Below are positions 1 through 9,294 of a stretch of DNA of 50,495 bases, in pieces. The notes beneath the pieces are model-generated. The model was given only the letters and a program-made list of their open reading frames with translations. It did no database searches and had not been told where the DNA came from. Position 1 is the stretch's first letter. Every line of letters starts with the position of its first letter. The DNA is from Pirellulales bacterium (lineage in GTDB: Bacteria > Planctomycetota > Planctomycetia > Pirellulales > UBA1268). The stretch spans positions 1-50,495 of the forward strand of contig JADHSL010000013.1 of the NCBI GenBank assembly GCA_016776925.1, read 5' to 3'. The position numbers and the translations under genes are program-made.

Positions 1-870
1 TGTTATGAAATCACGTTTGTCTTGTTTGCGGTGACACTCTGTCTGGGGTGCGGGCAGAAACGAGTCGTTGGTCCTGCGCCTGACATGGTTGCTGCTCGCG
101 ACTTACGAGAATCGCTTGAGAAAGAGAGTGGTGCTGAAGGCAAAGTCGAAGAGAAAGCCCTGGGTACCGGGTGGGCGTCTCTCAAAGGGAAATTTACTTT
201 TTCCGGAAGTCCCGGGGCGCCGAAACCGCTTGTTGTCGATAAAGACACCGCGGTATGCTCCAAGGACGGCATGCAGCTTTTCGAACAAAGCCTCATCGTT
301 GATGAGGCAAGCAAAGGGCTTGCAAATGTTGTCGTTTTCTTGCGGAAGTCAAGCCGCGTGAAAAATGAGTCGGCAACAGGAAAACTTGTTATGGATCAAA
401 AAAACTGTGAGTTTCTTACACCTGTTTTTGCAGCACGGGTCGGTCAGGCCGTTGATGTGAAAAATAGTGATCCAATCGGTCACAACACAAATATTTCGGG
501 TAGTAGTTTTAATCAACTTATCCCCTCCGGCGATTCGACCGTCTTTACGCCAAGTCGGGAAACTGGCCTGCCGGTTTCAGTTACCTGCAACATCCATCCG
601 TGGATGAAGGCCTACGCGGTTTTTCGTAAAGACGGGTATGTAGCGGTATCTTCTGGTGATGGAACGTTTGAGATTCCAGATCTTCCAGCAGGAGAACCGC
701 TTGAGTTTCAGGTCTGGCATGAACGGGCGACTGGCCGAAGCGGTGCGTTGGATCTGGATCAGCCCGAGTTGAAATGGAACTCAAAGGGTCGGTTTAAGAT
801 TACATTGAAAGAGAACGAAGTGCGTGATCTTGGGACGATTGAAATACCCGCTGATGCAATTAGTGGTTGA
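1..870 (+). CDS. Type-1 copper (cupredoxin-like) lipoprotein, 5' partial
   Basis: The reading frame is open from base 1, so the true start is probably upstream; a TTG at 22 is the only early candidate inside the window. A hydrophobic segment ends in a lipobox-like L-G-C, suggesting an anchored lipoprotein facing the periplasm. Counting from the TTG, His154 (GHNTN) and the cluster Cys189-x2-His192-x2-Met195 (CNIHPWM) match the ligands of a type 1 copper site, as in the cupredoxin-like proteins annotated near methylamine-utilisation and oxidase genes. The last 80 residues look like a carboxypeptidase-regulatory-type beta domain. It lies directly upstream of a dihaem cytochrome c and the cox genes, so electron delivery to the oxidase is a reasonable inference. 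The fold is fairly sure, the role is not. Confidence 0.72.
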   Translation, partial: CYEITFVLFAVTLCLGCGQKRVVGPAPDMVAARDLRESLEKESGAEGKVEEKALGTGWASLKGKFTFSGSPGAPKPLVVDKDTAVCSKDGMQLFEQSLIVDEASKGLANVVVFLRKSSRVKNESATGKLVMDQKNCEFLTPVFAARVGQAVDVKNSDPIGHNTNISGSSFNQLIPSGDSTVFTPSRETGLPVSVTCNIHPWMKAYAVFRKDGYVAVSSGDGTFEIPDLPAGEPLEFQVWHERATGRSGALDLDQPELKWNSKGRFKITLKENEVRDLGTIEIPADAISG

Positions 871-894
871 TTCAGTCGTCCATGATGCCTGCCC

Positions 895-909
895 CCCTCC
901 TTCGGAGGG
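895..909 (+). terminator. Short GC-rich hairpin after the copper lipoprotein
   Basis: CCCTCC and GGAGGG form a perfect 6-bp stem around a TTC loop, 24 bases after the stop of the copper protein. No T-run follows, so it may be an mRNA processing or stability element rather than an intrinsic terminator. Confidence 0.25.
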
Positions 910-976
910 TGCCGGCTCCTAGTCGTGTAGTGCTGGTCTATTCTTAATGTAGAGAAGAGAAAGTTTAGTCTTAATA

Positions 977-2281
977 ATGGAGTCATTCGTTGTGAACAAC
1001 GTGATTGCATGGTGTTGTGCGTTCAGCCCAGTAGGGAAAGCAAAAGCTACGAACTTGCTGGGTGTAATCTCTGTTGTTGCTCTCTCTTTGTTAGCAACAG
1101 GGTGTGGTCAAACTCCTGCTGCCTCGTTTCGGCTGAATCTTGTTGAGTCATCGAAACAGCAACTTACGACATCGCAAGAACAGCAAGTCGCCACGATTCT
1201 TGCGGCACTTTTTGGAACACCGGATGAACCACGAGTTCCTCCTGAAATTAATCTCGATGTTGCGAAACTAAAACTCGCTGCTGGTCCTGTTCGGAGTGAT
1301 ATTGTCGGACGAAAGAACGGATTGTACCGAGAGCACTGTGCTCACTGTCACGGTGTCACCGGTGACGGAATGGGTCCAACTGCAGCGTTTTTAAATCCAT
1401 ATCCAAGGGACTATCGCCCGGGTGTCTTCAAGTTCAAGAGTACTGAGAGGGCAGATAAACCAACACATCCTGACCTCGTGATGGTTTTAAGGAATGGTCT
1501 GGCCGGAAGTTCAATGCCGTCCTTTGCGCTTTTGAGCGATGCAAAAATTGATGCACTTGCTGAGTATGTGAAATATCTCAGTATTCGGGGTGAAGTCGAG
1601 TTGTCACTGATGCGGGCATACTTTGAACTTGATGACGAAGATGAGGGTGTCTTGCCCCAGTCACGCGAGTTCTTATTTGAGGAAATCATTGATCCGGTTA
1701 CGGAAATGTGGGCCGCTGCCGATGATGCAATTATCGACGTGCCTGACATGCCGGCAGACCTCGATATGGTTGCGTCAATCGCTAAAGGCAAAGAATTGTT
1801 CTATGGCAACAAAGCAAATTGCGTGAAGTGCCACGGGGTGAGTGGTCTTGGTGATGGCCAAGCCAACGATTATGACGACTGGAATAAGGTTGTCCTTCAG
1901 GCGCAGAAAACAGTAGACGGTGGTGTCAAGCAGGCTGAAAAAACGTCGACTTGGGATATGTCAGCTGAAGAGCGAGATGAGCATCGTATTGAACTTGCGT
2001 GGCTCGATCGTTTTGAAACAGTTCTCGATGGAAATGCCCTGCGACCCCGCATGATTCGGCCAAGAAACCTACGGCAGGGGGTGTATCGCGGCGGAATGCG
2101 TCCTCTTGATCTGTATTACAGGATTCATGCCGGAATTAATGGGGCACCAATGCCTGCTGCGAAAGGCACTGTGCCACCAGAGGATATCTGGCACATCGTC
2201 AACTACATCAAGTCGCTTCCGTATGACTTCAACGGAACGCTTGGAGTGGATCGACCGATGGTTGCCCGGGATCGCATGTAA
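977..2281 (+). CDS. Dihaem cytochrome c lipoprotein
   Basis: This 434-residue exported c-type cytochrome carries two haem-binding CxxCH motifs, Cys121-Cys124-His125 and Cys282-Cys285-His286. Each is followed by a candidate Met ligand (GSSMPSF and GAPMPA). The N-terminus has a hydrophobic stretch ending in LLATGC, a lipobox, so it is probably tethered to a membrane, although about 27 residues precede the hydrophobic core and a later start (for example the GTG at 991) is possible. Its position between the copper lipoprotein and coxB suggests it passes electrons to the CuA centre. The two class I domains may be a fusion or duplication. Confidence 0.88.
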   Translation: MESFVVNNVIAWCCAFSPVGKAKATNLLGVISVVALSLLATGCGQTPAASFRLNLVESSKQQLTTSQEQQVATILAALFGTPDEPRVPPEINLDVAKLKLAAGPVRSDIVGRKNGLYREHCAHCHGVTGDGMGPTAAFLNPYPRDYRPGVFKFKSTERADKPTHPDLVMVLRNGLAGSSMPSFALLSDAKIDALAEYVKYLSIRGEVELSLMRAYFELDDEDEGVLPQSREFLFEEIIDPVTEMWAAADDAIIDVPDMPADLDMVASIAKGKELFYGNKANCVKCHGVSGLGDGQANDYDDWNKVVLQAQKTVDGGVKQAEKTSTWDMSAEERDEHRIELAWLDRFETVLDGNALRPRMIRPRNLRQGVYRGGMRPLDLYYRIHAGINGAPMPAAKGTVPPEDIWHIVNYIKSLPYDFNGTLGVDRPMVARDRM

Positions 2282-2320
2282 GTTCAAGAGATCAATCAGA
2301 CAATATTTGGAGACTATGGG

Positions 2321-3100
2321 ATGAAGCGTTTAGCAGGACTTTTTTGGAGTCTGCTCTTTCTGGCTGTTCCAATTTTTGGGGTAATCACCTTTGCGGTTGC
2401 GCCTGCGTATGACATCTGGCTTCCAAAAGATGTGTCAGAGCATGGCGCGTCTGTAGATGGTTTGTTTTACTTTATTCTTTGGCTCACCGGTGGCGTGTTT
2501 GTTGTAACGGAGGTCGCTCTTTTTTGGTTCATATGGAAGTACGATGCGAATAATAAGAAGTCTGAAGTTAAATATCGACACGGCAGCCACGTTTTAGAGG
2601 TTGTGTGGACAATCGTCCCGGCTGCAGTTTTGCTGTTTCTCGCGATCTATCAGATGAACACGTGGGCAGATATCAAAATGCGAAGACCCAACATGGCTCC
2701 GACCGTTGAGGTCATTGGGCGTCAGTTCGAGTGGCGTCTTCGTTACCCGGGACGCGATGGGGTTCTTGGTACTCCTGACGATCTGCATCTTGTGAATGAT
2801 CTTCATCTGCCAATCGACGAGGATATCTTGATTCAGTTGAAAAGTATGGACGTTCTTCACAGCTTCTTTCTCCCGAATGTGCGAATTAAGCAGGACGCCG
2901 TCCCTGGCATGAAGATCCCAGTTTGGTTCAAAGCCCGAGAAGAAGGTGTGTTCGACATTGTCTGTGCAGAGCTTTGCGGCTGGGGGCATTACAAGATGAA
3001 GGGCAGGGTGACGTTTGAGTCTCGCGAGTCATTTGAGAAATGGCTCGAAGTTAAGTATCAGGAGCAAGAGGCTACTCAGGCGAGTAACGCTGAGACTTGA
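2321..3100 (+). CDS. coxB: Cytochrome c oxidase subunit II
   Basis: Subunit II of an aa3-type oxidase, 259 residues. It has an N-terminal hydrophobic segment, two further membrane helices (roughly residues 45-70 and 88-108) and a periplasmic cupredoxin domain. All CuA ligands are visible: His180, Cys215, Glu217, Cys219, His223 and Met226. An SD-like GGAG lies just ahead of the ATG. It starts 39 bases after the dihaem cytochrome gene and is followed by coxA, the usual order. No covalent cytochrome c domain is fused to it, which fits the separate cytochrome upstream. Confidence 0.96.
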   Translation: MKRLAGLFWSLLFLAVPIFGVITFAVAPAYDIWLPKDVSEHGASVDGLFYFILWLTGGVFVVTEVALFWFIWKYDANNKKSEVKYRHGSHVLEVVWTIVPAAVLLFLAIYQMNTWADIKMRRPNMAPTVEVIGRQFEWRLRYPGRDGVLGTPDDLHLVNDLHLPIDEDILIQLKSMDVLHSFFLPNVRIKQDAVPGMKIPVWFKAREEGVFDIVCAELCGWGHYKMKGRVTFESRESFEKWLEVKYQEQEATQASNAET

Positions 3101-3175
3101 TATCGATTGAATACTGAAAATTGTGAGTATGGTAATAAATATTCCTAGACAACCGCTTTACCAATGAGGTTAGCC

Positions 3176-5011
3176 GTGAGTACTGTAGAAACGAAAACAA
3201 CAAGCGTTCAGGACGCTCCACAAAAGCAAGAGACTCATGTACATGCCCAGCCGTCTTCGGCGAGGAAGCTTTCAACGTTTCTTTCGACATATGTTTTCTC
3301 AAAAGACCATAAAGTTATTGGCCTTCAGTTTCTTTTTTCAACGCTTCTCTGGTTTCTGATCGGGGGGCTGCTTGCACTAGCCGTACGTTGGCAGGTGGCC
3401 TGGCCGTGGTCAGACGTTCCTGTTGTTGGGAAGCTCTTTGCTCAACAAGGTGGGCAAATGGCACCAGAGTTCTACACAATGCTCTTTACGATGCATGCGA
3501 CGGTCATGATCTTTCTCGTGATCATCCCGATACTTGCCGGAGCCTTTGGTAACTTCCTGATTCCGCTGATGATCGGTGCGGATGACATGGCGTTTCCAAC
3601 GCTCAATATGCTGAGCTACTGGTTTATGTGGCCAGCATTTATTGCCTTTGGTGCAAGTTTCTTCGTTGAAGGTGGGGCGGCCTCAAGTGGTTGGACAAGT
3701 TACCCTACGCTCTCAACAAATGTGAATTCTTCTCCGGGTGCCGGGTGGGGGCAAACGCTCTGGCTTATCGGTCTTACTTTTGTCGGCGTGTCATCAATGC
3801 TCGGAAGCGTGAACTACATGACCACGATAATTCTGATGCGGGCACCGGGTATGACGATGTTTCGGTTGCCTATGACGATTTGGGCGATGTTTATCACTGC
3901 CGTCCTGCAAGCGTTTGCTCTCCCTGTTCTCACCGCAGCGGGTTTCATGCAATTAGCTGATAGAAGTCTTGGGACAGGGTTTTTTACTCCTGAAGGCAAC
4001 ATCGTGAATAATGCTATTGCGACAGCTGGTGGCGGACAGCCACTTCTGTGGCAGCATCTGTTCTGGTTTTATAGTCACCCGGCTGTTTACATCATGATCT
4101 TGCCGGCGATGGGAATGGTCTCAGATATCCTGACGTGCTTCGCGCGAAAGCCGTTGTTCGGGTACCGCCCGATGGTTTACTCGGTGGCTGGTATTGCCGG
4201 ATTGGGTTTCATCGTGTGGGGGCATCACATGTTTATGTCGGGCATGAATCCGGCCCTTGGAACTACCTTTATGGTTTCGACGATGATGATCGCGTTGCCG
4301 AGTGCGGTGAAGACATTTAATTGGCTTGGAACAATCTGGGCCGGTCGGATTCAATTTACGACATCAATGCTATTTGCCCTGTCGTTTGTTTCCATGTTTA
4401 TTATCGGTGGGCTGTCTGGAATTTTCATGGCAGCTACTCCCGTTGATATTTTCATCCATGACACCTATTTCATAGTTGCACATTTTCACTATGTCCTTTT
4501 TGCGGGAACCGCAATGGGTGTTTGGGCAGCTATTTACTTTTGGTTTCCCAAGATGTTTGGGAGGACAATGAATGAGTTCTGGGGCAAAGTTCATTTCTTT
4601 CTCACGTTTATTTTCTTGAACGGCACCTTCTTTACGATGCATATTTTAGGTGCGGTTGGTTTCCCCCGAAGGTTAGCGGATGCGTACCATTATGAAACGT
4701 TCCATCACCTGCAACCACTTAATGCCTTCATGACTTATTGCGCAATCGGCATGGTGGCAAGTCAGATCATCTTTGCGGTTAATTTCTTTTGGAGCATGTT
4801 CTACGGGCCAGTAGCTGGTCGGAATCCCTGGAATTCAAATACCTTGGAATGGACGGCACCGAGCCCTCCCGGCCATGGCAACTTTGATTTTCAGCCAATT
4901 GTGCACCGTGGTCCGTATGAGTATTCGGTCCCCGGGGTTGAATCTGACCACCTGATGCAGACGGATCCTCCTAATGCCGCCGCAACGGCCGCCGCCGCAG
5001 CGGCCCATTAA
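3176..5011 (+). CDS. coxA: Cytochrome c oxidase subunit I, A2-type
   Basis: Catalytic haem-copper subunit, about 611 residues and 12 membrane helices. Numbering from the GTG at 3176, the metal ligands are His107 (haem a), His301 with Tyr305 (CuB and its Tyr), His350-His351 (CuB), His436 (haem a3) and His438 (haem a). The helix VI motif reads Y299-S300-H301-P-A-V-Y: the Glu of A1-type oxidases is replaced by Ala and a Tyr-Ser pair is present, the hallmark of A2-type oxidases. The GTG is chosen because GAGGT sits 6-7 bases ahead; an in-frame ATG at 3164 overlaps that SD and has none of its own. The C-terminus ends in an alanine run. Confidence 0.96.
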   Translation: MSTVETKTTSVQDAPQKQETHVHAQPSSARKLSTFLSTYVFSKDHKVIGLQFLFSTLLWFLIGGLLALAVRWQVAWPWSDVPVVGKLFAQQGGQMAPEFYTMLFTMHATVMIFLVIIPILAGAFGNFLIPLMIGADDMAFPTLNMLSYWFMWPAFIAFGASFFVEGGAASSGWTSYPTLSTNVNSSPGAGWGQTLWLIGLTFVGVSSMLGSVNYMTTIILMRAPGMTMFRLPMTIWAMFITAVLQAFALPVLTAAGFMQLADRSLGTGFFTPEGNIVNNAIATAGGGQPLLWQHLFWFYSHPAVYIMILPAMGMVSDILTCFARKPLFGYRPMVYSVAGIAGLGFIVWGHHMFMSGMNPALGTTFMVSTMMIALPSAVKTFNWLGTIWAGRIQFTTSMLFALSFVSMFIIGGLSGIFMAATPVDIFIHDTYFIVAHFHYVLFAGTAMGVWAAIYFWFPKMFGRTMNEFWGKVHFFLTFIFLNGTFFTMHILGAVGFPRRLADAYHYETFHHLQPLNAFMTYCAIGMVASQIIFAVNFFWSMFYGPVAGRNPWNSNTLEWTAPSPPGHGNFDFQPIVHRGPYEYSVPGVESDHLMQTDPPNAAATAAAAAAH

Positions 5012-5036
5012 GTGTTGTTCTTTTTTAGTTAATGTC

Positions 5037-6089
5037 ATGTCAGATACAAAAAGCCTGAAAAACAATGCAGTCAAGAGCCCAAATGTGGCTCATTGGATTG
5101 CGTGTAGCCTTGTTGCTGCAACAGGCGTGCTGCTCACTTTTGGTGCGCTTGTTACCACGTACGAGGCAGCCATGGCTGTTCCAGACTGGCCGGGAACATA
5201 TGGGCACAACATGTTCCTGTTTCCATTTGCCGAATGGTTTTTTGGACCATGGGACCTTTTCCTCGAGCACGGTCACAGGCTTCTTGGTGCTTCCGTTGGT
5301 GTTATATCGCTCGTCCTGGCAGTTGCCGTATGGAAGACGAATCAGTCGTCTACAGTTCGCGGGTTGGTTGTAGCAGCAGTATTCCTCGTCGTGCTGCAAG
5401 GCGTCCTTGGAGGGCTTCGTGTATTGCTCGATGACAAAACGGTCGCCAAAGTTCATGCATGTACGGGTCCACTGTTTTTCTCGGTTGCAGTAGCTATCGC
5501 TACGCTGACATCAAGACGATTTCAGAATAAATTTTCACAGTCGGAAACTGCTGTTTCAGGGATGCCTCTTGGTGGGTGGATTGCAACCGGTCTTCTGTTT
5601 GCCTCGTACATTCAACTTGTAGCTGGTGCACAGTTGCGGCATCTAGATCCAGCAGTAGGGCCGAGTACGTTTCGTTGGCTTGTTCTGTTTCATCTCGTTG
5701 GTGCTGCGACAGTTGCAGCATTAAGCCTTGCTGCTGTGTGTGAATCGTTCGGTCTGATCGTCACCGGTAGCGGTCGAGATGTCGGTCGTCGTTTTTTGTC
5801 AGCAGCTATCCTTTTTTTCGTTTGCAGCCAAGTTCTTCTCGGGTTTGGGGCCTGGATTGTAAGTTGGGGAGTGCCGCTTGGCTTGCTGCCAGACGCACTT
5901 GCCAGCAGGGTTCCTGAGACAAATGCGGTCGTTGTTGCGAGAAGTAGTCTGTCGTCGCTTATTGTGACAGGTCATGTTCTCATTGGCATGATGATACTCG
6001 GGGCGAGCGTTGTCTATTGTATTGTGAGTGGTGGGCTGCCTGAGGCAGCGGGTGTTAAACTGGTTTCTCGGCGGAGGGCATTAGCGTGA
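5037..6089 (+). CDS. ctaA: Haem A synthase (CtaA/COX15 family)
   Basis: Converts haem O to haem A for the oxidase encoded around it. The 350-residue product is an integral membrane protein with about eight helices in two pseudo-symmetric halves. The conserved family pieces are visible: the Y-E-A..P-D-W-P loop after helix 1, EHGHRLLG, KVHAC, LFHLVG and TGHVLIG, which give the four haem-ligand His positions. The frame is open further upstream to 4974, overlapping coxA, but those residues (PPQRPPPQ...) are just coxA's alanine codons read in another frame; ATG 5037 gives the normal family N-terminus. The stop overlaps ctaB by four bases. Confidence 0.93.
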   Translation: MSDTKSLKNNAVKSPNVAHWIACSLVAATGVLLTFGALVTTYEAAMAVPDWPGTYGHNMFLFPFAEWFFGPWDLFLEHGHRLLGASVGVISLVLAVAVWKTNQSSTVRGLVVAAVFLVVLQGVLGGLRVLLDDKTVAKVHACTGPLFFSVAVAIATLTSRRFQNKFSQSETAVSGMPLGGWIATGLLFASYIQLVAGAQLRHLDPAVGPSTFRWLVLFHLVGAATVAALSLAAVCESFGLIVTGSGRDVGRRFLSAAILFFVCSQVLLGFGAWIVSWGVPLGLLPDALASRVPETNAVVVARSSLSSLIVTGHVLIGMMILGASVVYCIVSGGLPEAAGVKLVSRRRALA

Positions 6090-7081
6090 CGCAGTTAGCC
6101 GCTCCACATCATCTCGCCTCTCCCTCATCATCCGTCACGGAAGTTTTAAGTCGTCCTCATGATGTAACGCGACATTCTATGTTTGCCGATGTCTCTCAGC
6201 TCGTGAGGCCGCGTATTGCAATGATGGTGCTCGTGACCGTGTTCGCGTCAATGTGGCTCACATCAGGTTCTCGAGAATTGAATTGGTTGTCTGTTGTTGG
6301 CGTTTTGTTTGGCACGGCAGTCGTAGCAGCGAGTTCAAGTATCGCAAACCAAATTCTCGAAAGGCATACAGATAGGCTGATGGCTCGTACGGCGTCACGT
6401 CCTCTTGCTGCTGGACGACTATCAATTCGTTCTGCTTGGCTTCTCGTCGGATTGGGTTTCTTTGGTGGCTGCGGATGTGTGTGGTTGGCCGGGAACCTGC
6501 AGGCCGCATGCGCGGCTATGCTTACGTGGGTTCTTTACGTCTGCGTATACACGCCATTGAAGAGAGTCACCCCGTTGAACACAGCGGTTGGCGCTGTGGC
6601 AGGTGCTTTACCGATTGCAATCGGCTGGCTTGCTGCAGATGGCCCGCAGCAAGTGCTTGCTGGTGATATTTCTGCAGCACTCGCTGTGGCATCCCTTGGC
6701 ACAGTGCTCTATCTGTGGCAGTTTCCTCACTTCATGGCAATTGCTTGGCTCTATCGTAAACAGTACGATCTTGCGGATCTTAAAATGCTCACGGTTACCG
6801 ACCCAAGCGGCTTGCGGGCGGCAGGGCAGTCCTTAGCAGCAGCTCTCGCTATGATTCCCGTGAGTCTGGCAATGGCAGTACCAAGCGGCAGTATTCGGAT
6901 GTTTCTTACTGCAGCACTTGCATCTACCGTCTACGTGCTCGTTTCCGTAAACTTTGCGTTTCGACGAGACGATCGTTCTGCCCGTATCCTTCTGTTTACT
7001 TCTCTGGGTGTACTTTTGATTCTTATGATGTCTGCAGTAGCCTTTAGTGCCCCGAAGGTATTGTCAGGTTCGTACCTCTAA
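6086..7081 (+). CDS. ctaB: Protohaem IX farnesyltransferase (haem O synthase)
   Basis: Attaches the farnesyl chain to protohaem, making haem O, the substrate of ctaA. The 331-residue protein is a UbiA-superfamily membrane prenyltransferase. The first Asp-rich motif is in NQILERHTDRLMARTASRP and the second region in YRKQYDLADLKML; nine hydrophobic segments can be counted. The GTG start overlaps the ctaA stop (GTGA), indicating translational coupling. A roughly 35-residue hydrophilic N-terminal extension precedes the first helix. Confidence 0.94.
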   Translation: MTQLAAPHHLASPSSSVTEVLSRPHDVTRHSMFADVSQLVRPRIAMMVLVTVFASMWLTSGSRELNWLSVVGVLFGTAVVAASSSIANQILERHTDRLMARTASRPLAAGRLSIRSAWLLVGLGFFGGCGCVWLAGNLQAACAAMLTWVLYVCVYTPLKRVTPLNTAVGAVAGALPIAIGWLAADGPQQVLAGDISAALAVASLGTVLYLWQFPHFMAIAWLYRKQYDLADLKMLTVTDPSGLRAAGQSLAAALAMIPVSLAMAVPSGSIRMFLTAALASTVYVLVSVNFAFRRDDRSARILLFTSLGVLLILMMSAVAFSAPKVLSGSYL

Positions 7082-7132
7082 TTGTTTTTTGTTATTGAAT
7101 TCCCACACGACTCAAGATATTCGACACGTTTT

Positions 7133-8074
7133 ATGAATGCTCCAGCTGCCTCGATTGGTCATGAAAGTCACGGACACCATGGGCCAGTTCTTCAGTACCA
7201 ACCTGGTTTGCCGCTCTCGCGTGGCAAACTCATCATGTGGCTGTTTCTGTCGACAGAGATCATGTTCTTTGCGGCTTTGCTAGGCAGTTACGTTGTTCTT
7301 CGTTTTGGCGCAGCAGTATGGCCAAAACCACATCATGTTCACCTAAGTGAGCCCATTGGCGCCTTCAATACCTTTGTGCTCATTTGCTCAAGTGTTACTG
7401 TGGTGCTTGCACTTGAGGCAGCACGAGCGAATAAGCGATCTCTCGCAAAATCCTGGATGCTGCTTACGCTCATACTAGGCTCTCTTTTCCTTGGCGTAAA
7501 AGCTTATGAATACTCATCCAAATTTGACCACGGGATTTACCCTTGGGCACCACGTGGAAGAATTTATGAGCGTCCTGATCTCTACTATGGCTCCGCAGTG
7601 CGAGCAAGGCTGAGTGATCCGGCAATCCTTGCGAAGATAAAAGAACTTGATGGGCGTCCCGAAAACGAGCTTTCGGATGCTGAGCTCACCGGACGTCGTC
7701 GGCTGAAACAAGTCAAAGACATGGTCAACAATCCTGATCAGCAGGCATTTGATCTTGCGGTTGTCGCAGACCAAATCATGCCTCTTCCGGGAGAAGGTTC
7801 CGATAGCCATGACCATGGCGGTGGACTCAATGACACATTTGCGTGGCTTCAATTGCCAGCTGTGATACCCGGGGGAAATATGTGGGCGAGCACCTATTTC
7901 TTTCTGACGGGATTTCATGCGGTTCATGTCATTGTTGGGTTGATTGTATTTAGTATTTTACTTCTCTATGAACTGGGCCCTGCAGCCGCTGGTATGATTG
8001 AAAATGCTGGCCTGTATTGGCATTTTGTCGATCTTGTTTGGATATTTCTTTTTCCACTTTTGTATTTGTTTTGA
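7133..8074 (+). CDS. coxC: Cytochrome c oxidase subunit III with long internal loop
   Basis: Subunit III of the oxidase, 313 residues from the ATG at 7133. An earlier in-frame TTG at 7082 exists but adds only non-membrane sequence directly after ctaB. Five helices are seen: three in the first half (from about KLIMWLF to VKAYEY) and two at the end (MWASTYFF... and [11 protein letters not shown]). Typical motifs include STEIMFF, GFHAVHV and HFVDLVWIF. Between helices three and four lies a hydrophilic stretch of about 115 residues, rich in charge and ending in a His/Asp/Gly-rich segment; short bacterial subunits have only a small loop here. Confidence 0.93.
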   Translation: MNAPAASIGHESHGHHGPVLQYQPGLPLSRGKLIMWLFLSTEIMFFAALLGSYVVLRFGAAVWPKPHHVHLSEPIGAFNTFVLICSSVTVVLALEAARANKRSLAKSWMLLTLILGSLFLGVKAYEYSSKFDHGIYPWAPRGRIYERPDLYYGSAVRARLSDPAILAKIKELDGRPENELSDAELTGRRRLKQVKDMVNNPDQQAFDLAVVADQIMPLPGEGSDSHDHGGGLNDTFAWLQLPAVIPGGNMWASTYFFLTGFHAVHVIVGLIVFSILLLYELGPAAAGMIENAGLYWHFVDLVWIFLFPLLYLF

Positions 8075-8120
8075 ATGTATTCGCTAAGAGTACTTCAGAT
8101 CGCTTTGTAAGAAGGCAGTT

Positions 8121-8633
8121 ATGAGCAATTCAGAGCCCCACAAGAGTTCGAACGTAACGCACGGGCCAATTACTTCACCAGGCAAGTTGCCAGAAGAGAT
8201 TGAAAGTGTTGTAGAGGACGAGCAGTCGCATGAAGGGCATGGCGGAATGATGCAGTATATGGCTGTATTCGTGGCACTATGCTTTTTGACAACGATGTCG
8301 TTCTTGACCTACTCGTCCTATTGGCCGTGGAGAGATGAGCCACAGGTCGGCTGGGCATTCATGATGGCAGTTTCGTGTACTAAGGCATTACTTGTTGTGC
8401 TCTTTTTTATGCATGTATTATGGGAGGCGAACTGGAAATACGTACTCACAATCCCTGCGGCTATGATGGCCATCTTCCTCGCTATCATGCTGATACCAGA
8501 CATTGGCTTGCGGAATCGTATGGTTTCCCAGGAACGTGCTCTCCACATGGCCCGTGGTTCCGATGTTTTGCTGTTAGAGAAGGCTGCATCTGCTGCGTCA
8601 TCCGGTGAAGTTGAGAAGCATGAACACGAATAA
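8121..8633 (+). CDS. coxD: Cytochrome c oxidase subunit IV (prokaryotic type)
   Basis: A 170-residue protein with a hydrophilic N-terminal segment of about 50 residues and three membrane helices (MAVFVALCFL..., VGWAFMMAVSC...FFMHVLW and YVLTIPAAMMA...LIP). This is the layout of the small prokaryotic subunit IV that stabilises the core complex. A Lys before the FFMH segment is typical of the family. The start has AGAAGG upstream. Its end overlaps the SCO gene. Confidence 0.88.
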   Translation: MSNSEPHKSSNVTHGPITSPGKLPEEIESVVEDEQSHEGHGGMMQYMAVFVALCFLTTMSFLTYSSYWPWRDEPQVGWAFMMAVSCTKALLVVLFFMHVLWEANWKYVLTIPAAMMAIFLAIMLIPDIGLRNRMVSQERALHMARGSDVLLLEKAASAASSGEVEKHEHE

Positions 8634-9294
8634 AATACTGAATAAACATAGAGTGGCTCCTTTCTTGACACTGCTTGCCACCTGCTTTTTTGGCTGTGGC
8701 GGTCCAGGAGACGTAAAAGATGTGTCTACGCGGTCGACGTCAGTTGGTGCCAGCAAAATTGAGAATGCCGCCGAGGCGACTCCTGTTGCAACGAGTGAAC
8801 CCGCAGCGAGATTTGAACTGACAGACCAAGAGGGAAATCAATTCGATTCGGCAGATCTACAGGGCAAAGTGTGGATGGGCAGCGTTTTTTTTGCCAATTG
8901 TCCAGGGCCATGTTTTCGTGAAAATCAGGCAATCGCTGATATTCTTCGTGAAATAGATGACCCAAACTTTGTTGCTGTGAGCCTGACTTGTGACCCTGAA
9001 AACGATACTCCTGCCGCGTTGGAGCACTATGCTGACCGTTTTGAGGCAGATCCTCAGCGATGGAAATTTTTGACTGGCGATATGGATGTTATTAAGCGGG
9101 TGGGCACCAAGACATTTTTTTTACCCGTAGAAATAGGCGTGCATTCTGAGCGAGGTGTCGTCTTCGACCGCCAGGGACGACTCCGCGGCAGTTATCACTT
9201 GCTGCAGGAAGACAGAGTGGAACGACTGAAGAAACTTATCCGTGATGTTCTCGCAGAGGATGATGCGACAGTAGATACACAGGAAGTGGACTGA
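8620..9294 (+). CDS. SCO1/SenC copper chaperone lipoprotein
   Basis: Delivers copper to the CuA site of coxB, with a thioredoxin fold on the outer face of the membrane. From the ATG at 8620 (224 residues) there is a signal sequence ending in a lipobox-like F-G-C-G. The copper ligands are Cys94 and Cys98 (CPGPC) and His175 (VHSERG). The ATG is preferred over an upstream GTG at 8605 because GAGAAG lies just before it. It overlaps the coxD end by 14 bases and touches the DUF420 gene (TGATG), so the three are coupled. Confidence 0.9.
   Translation: MNTNKILNKHRVAPFLTLLATCFFGCGGPGDVKDVSTRSTSVGASKIENAAEATPVATSEPAARFELTDQEGNQFDSADLQGKVWMGSVFFANCPGPCFRENQAIADILREIDDPNFVAVSLTCDPENDTPAALEHYADRFEADPQRWKFLTGDMDVIKRVGTKTFFLPVEIGVHSERGVVFDRQGRLRGSYHLLQEDRVERLKKLIRDVLAEDDATVDTQEVD

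Noticed and set aside
4974-5036. Upstream extension of ctaA
   Set aside because: The 21 extra residues are Pro/Arg-rich and come from coxA's alanine codons in another frame.
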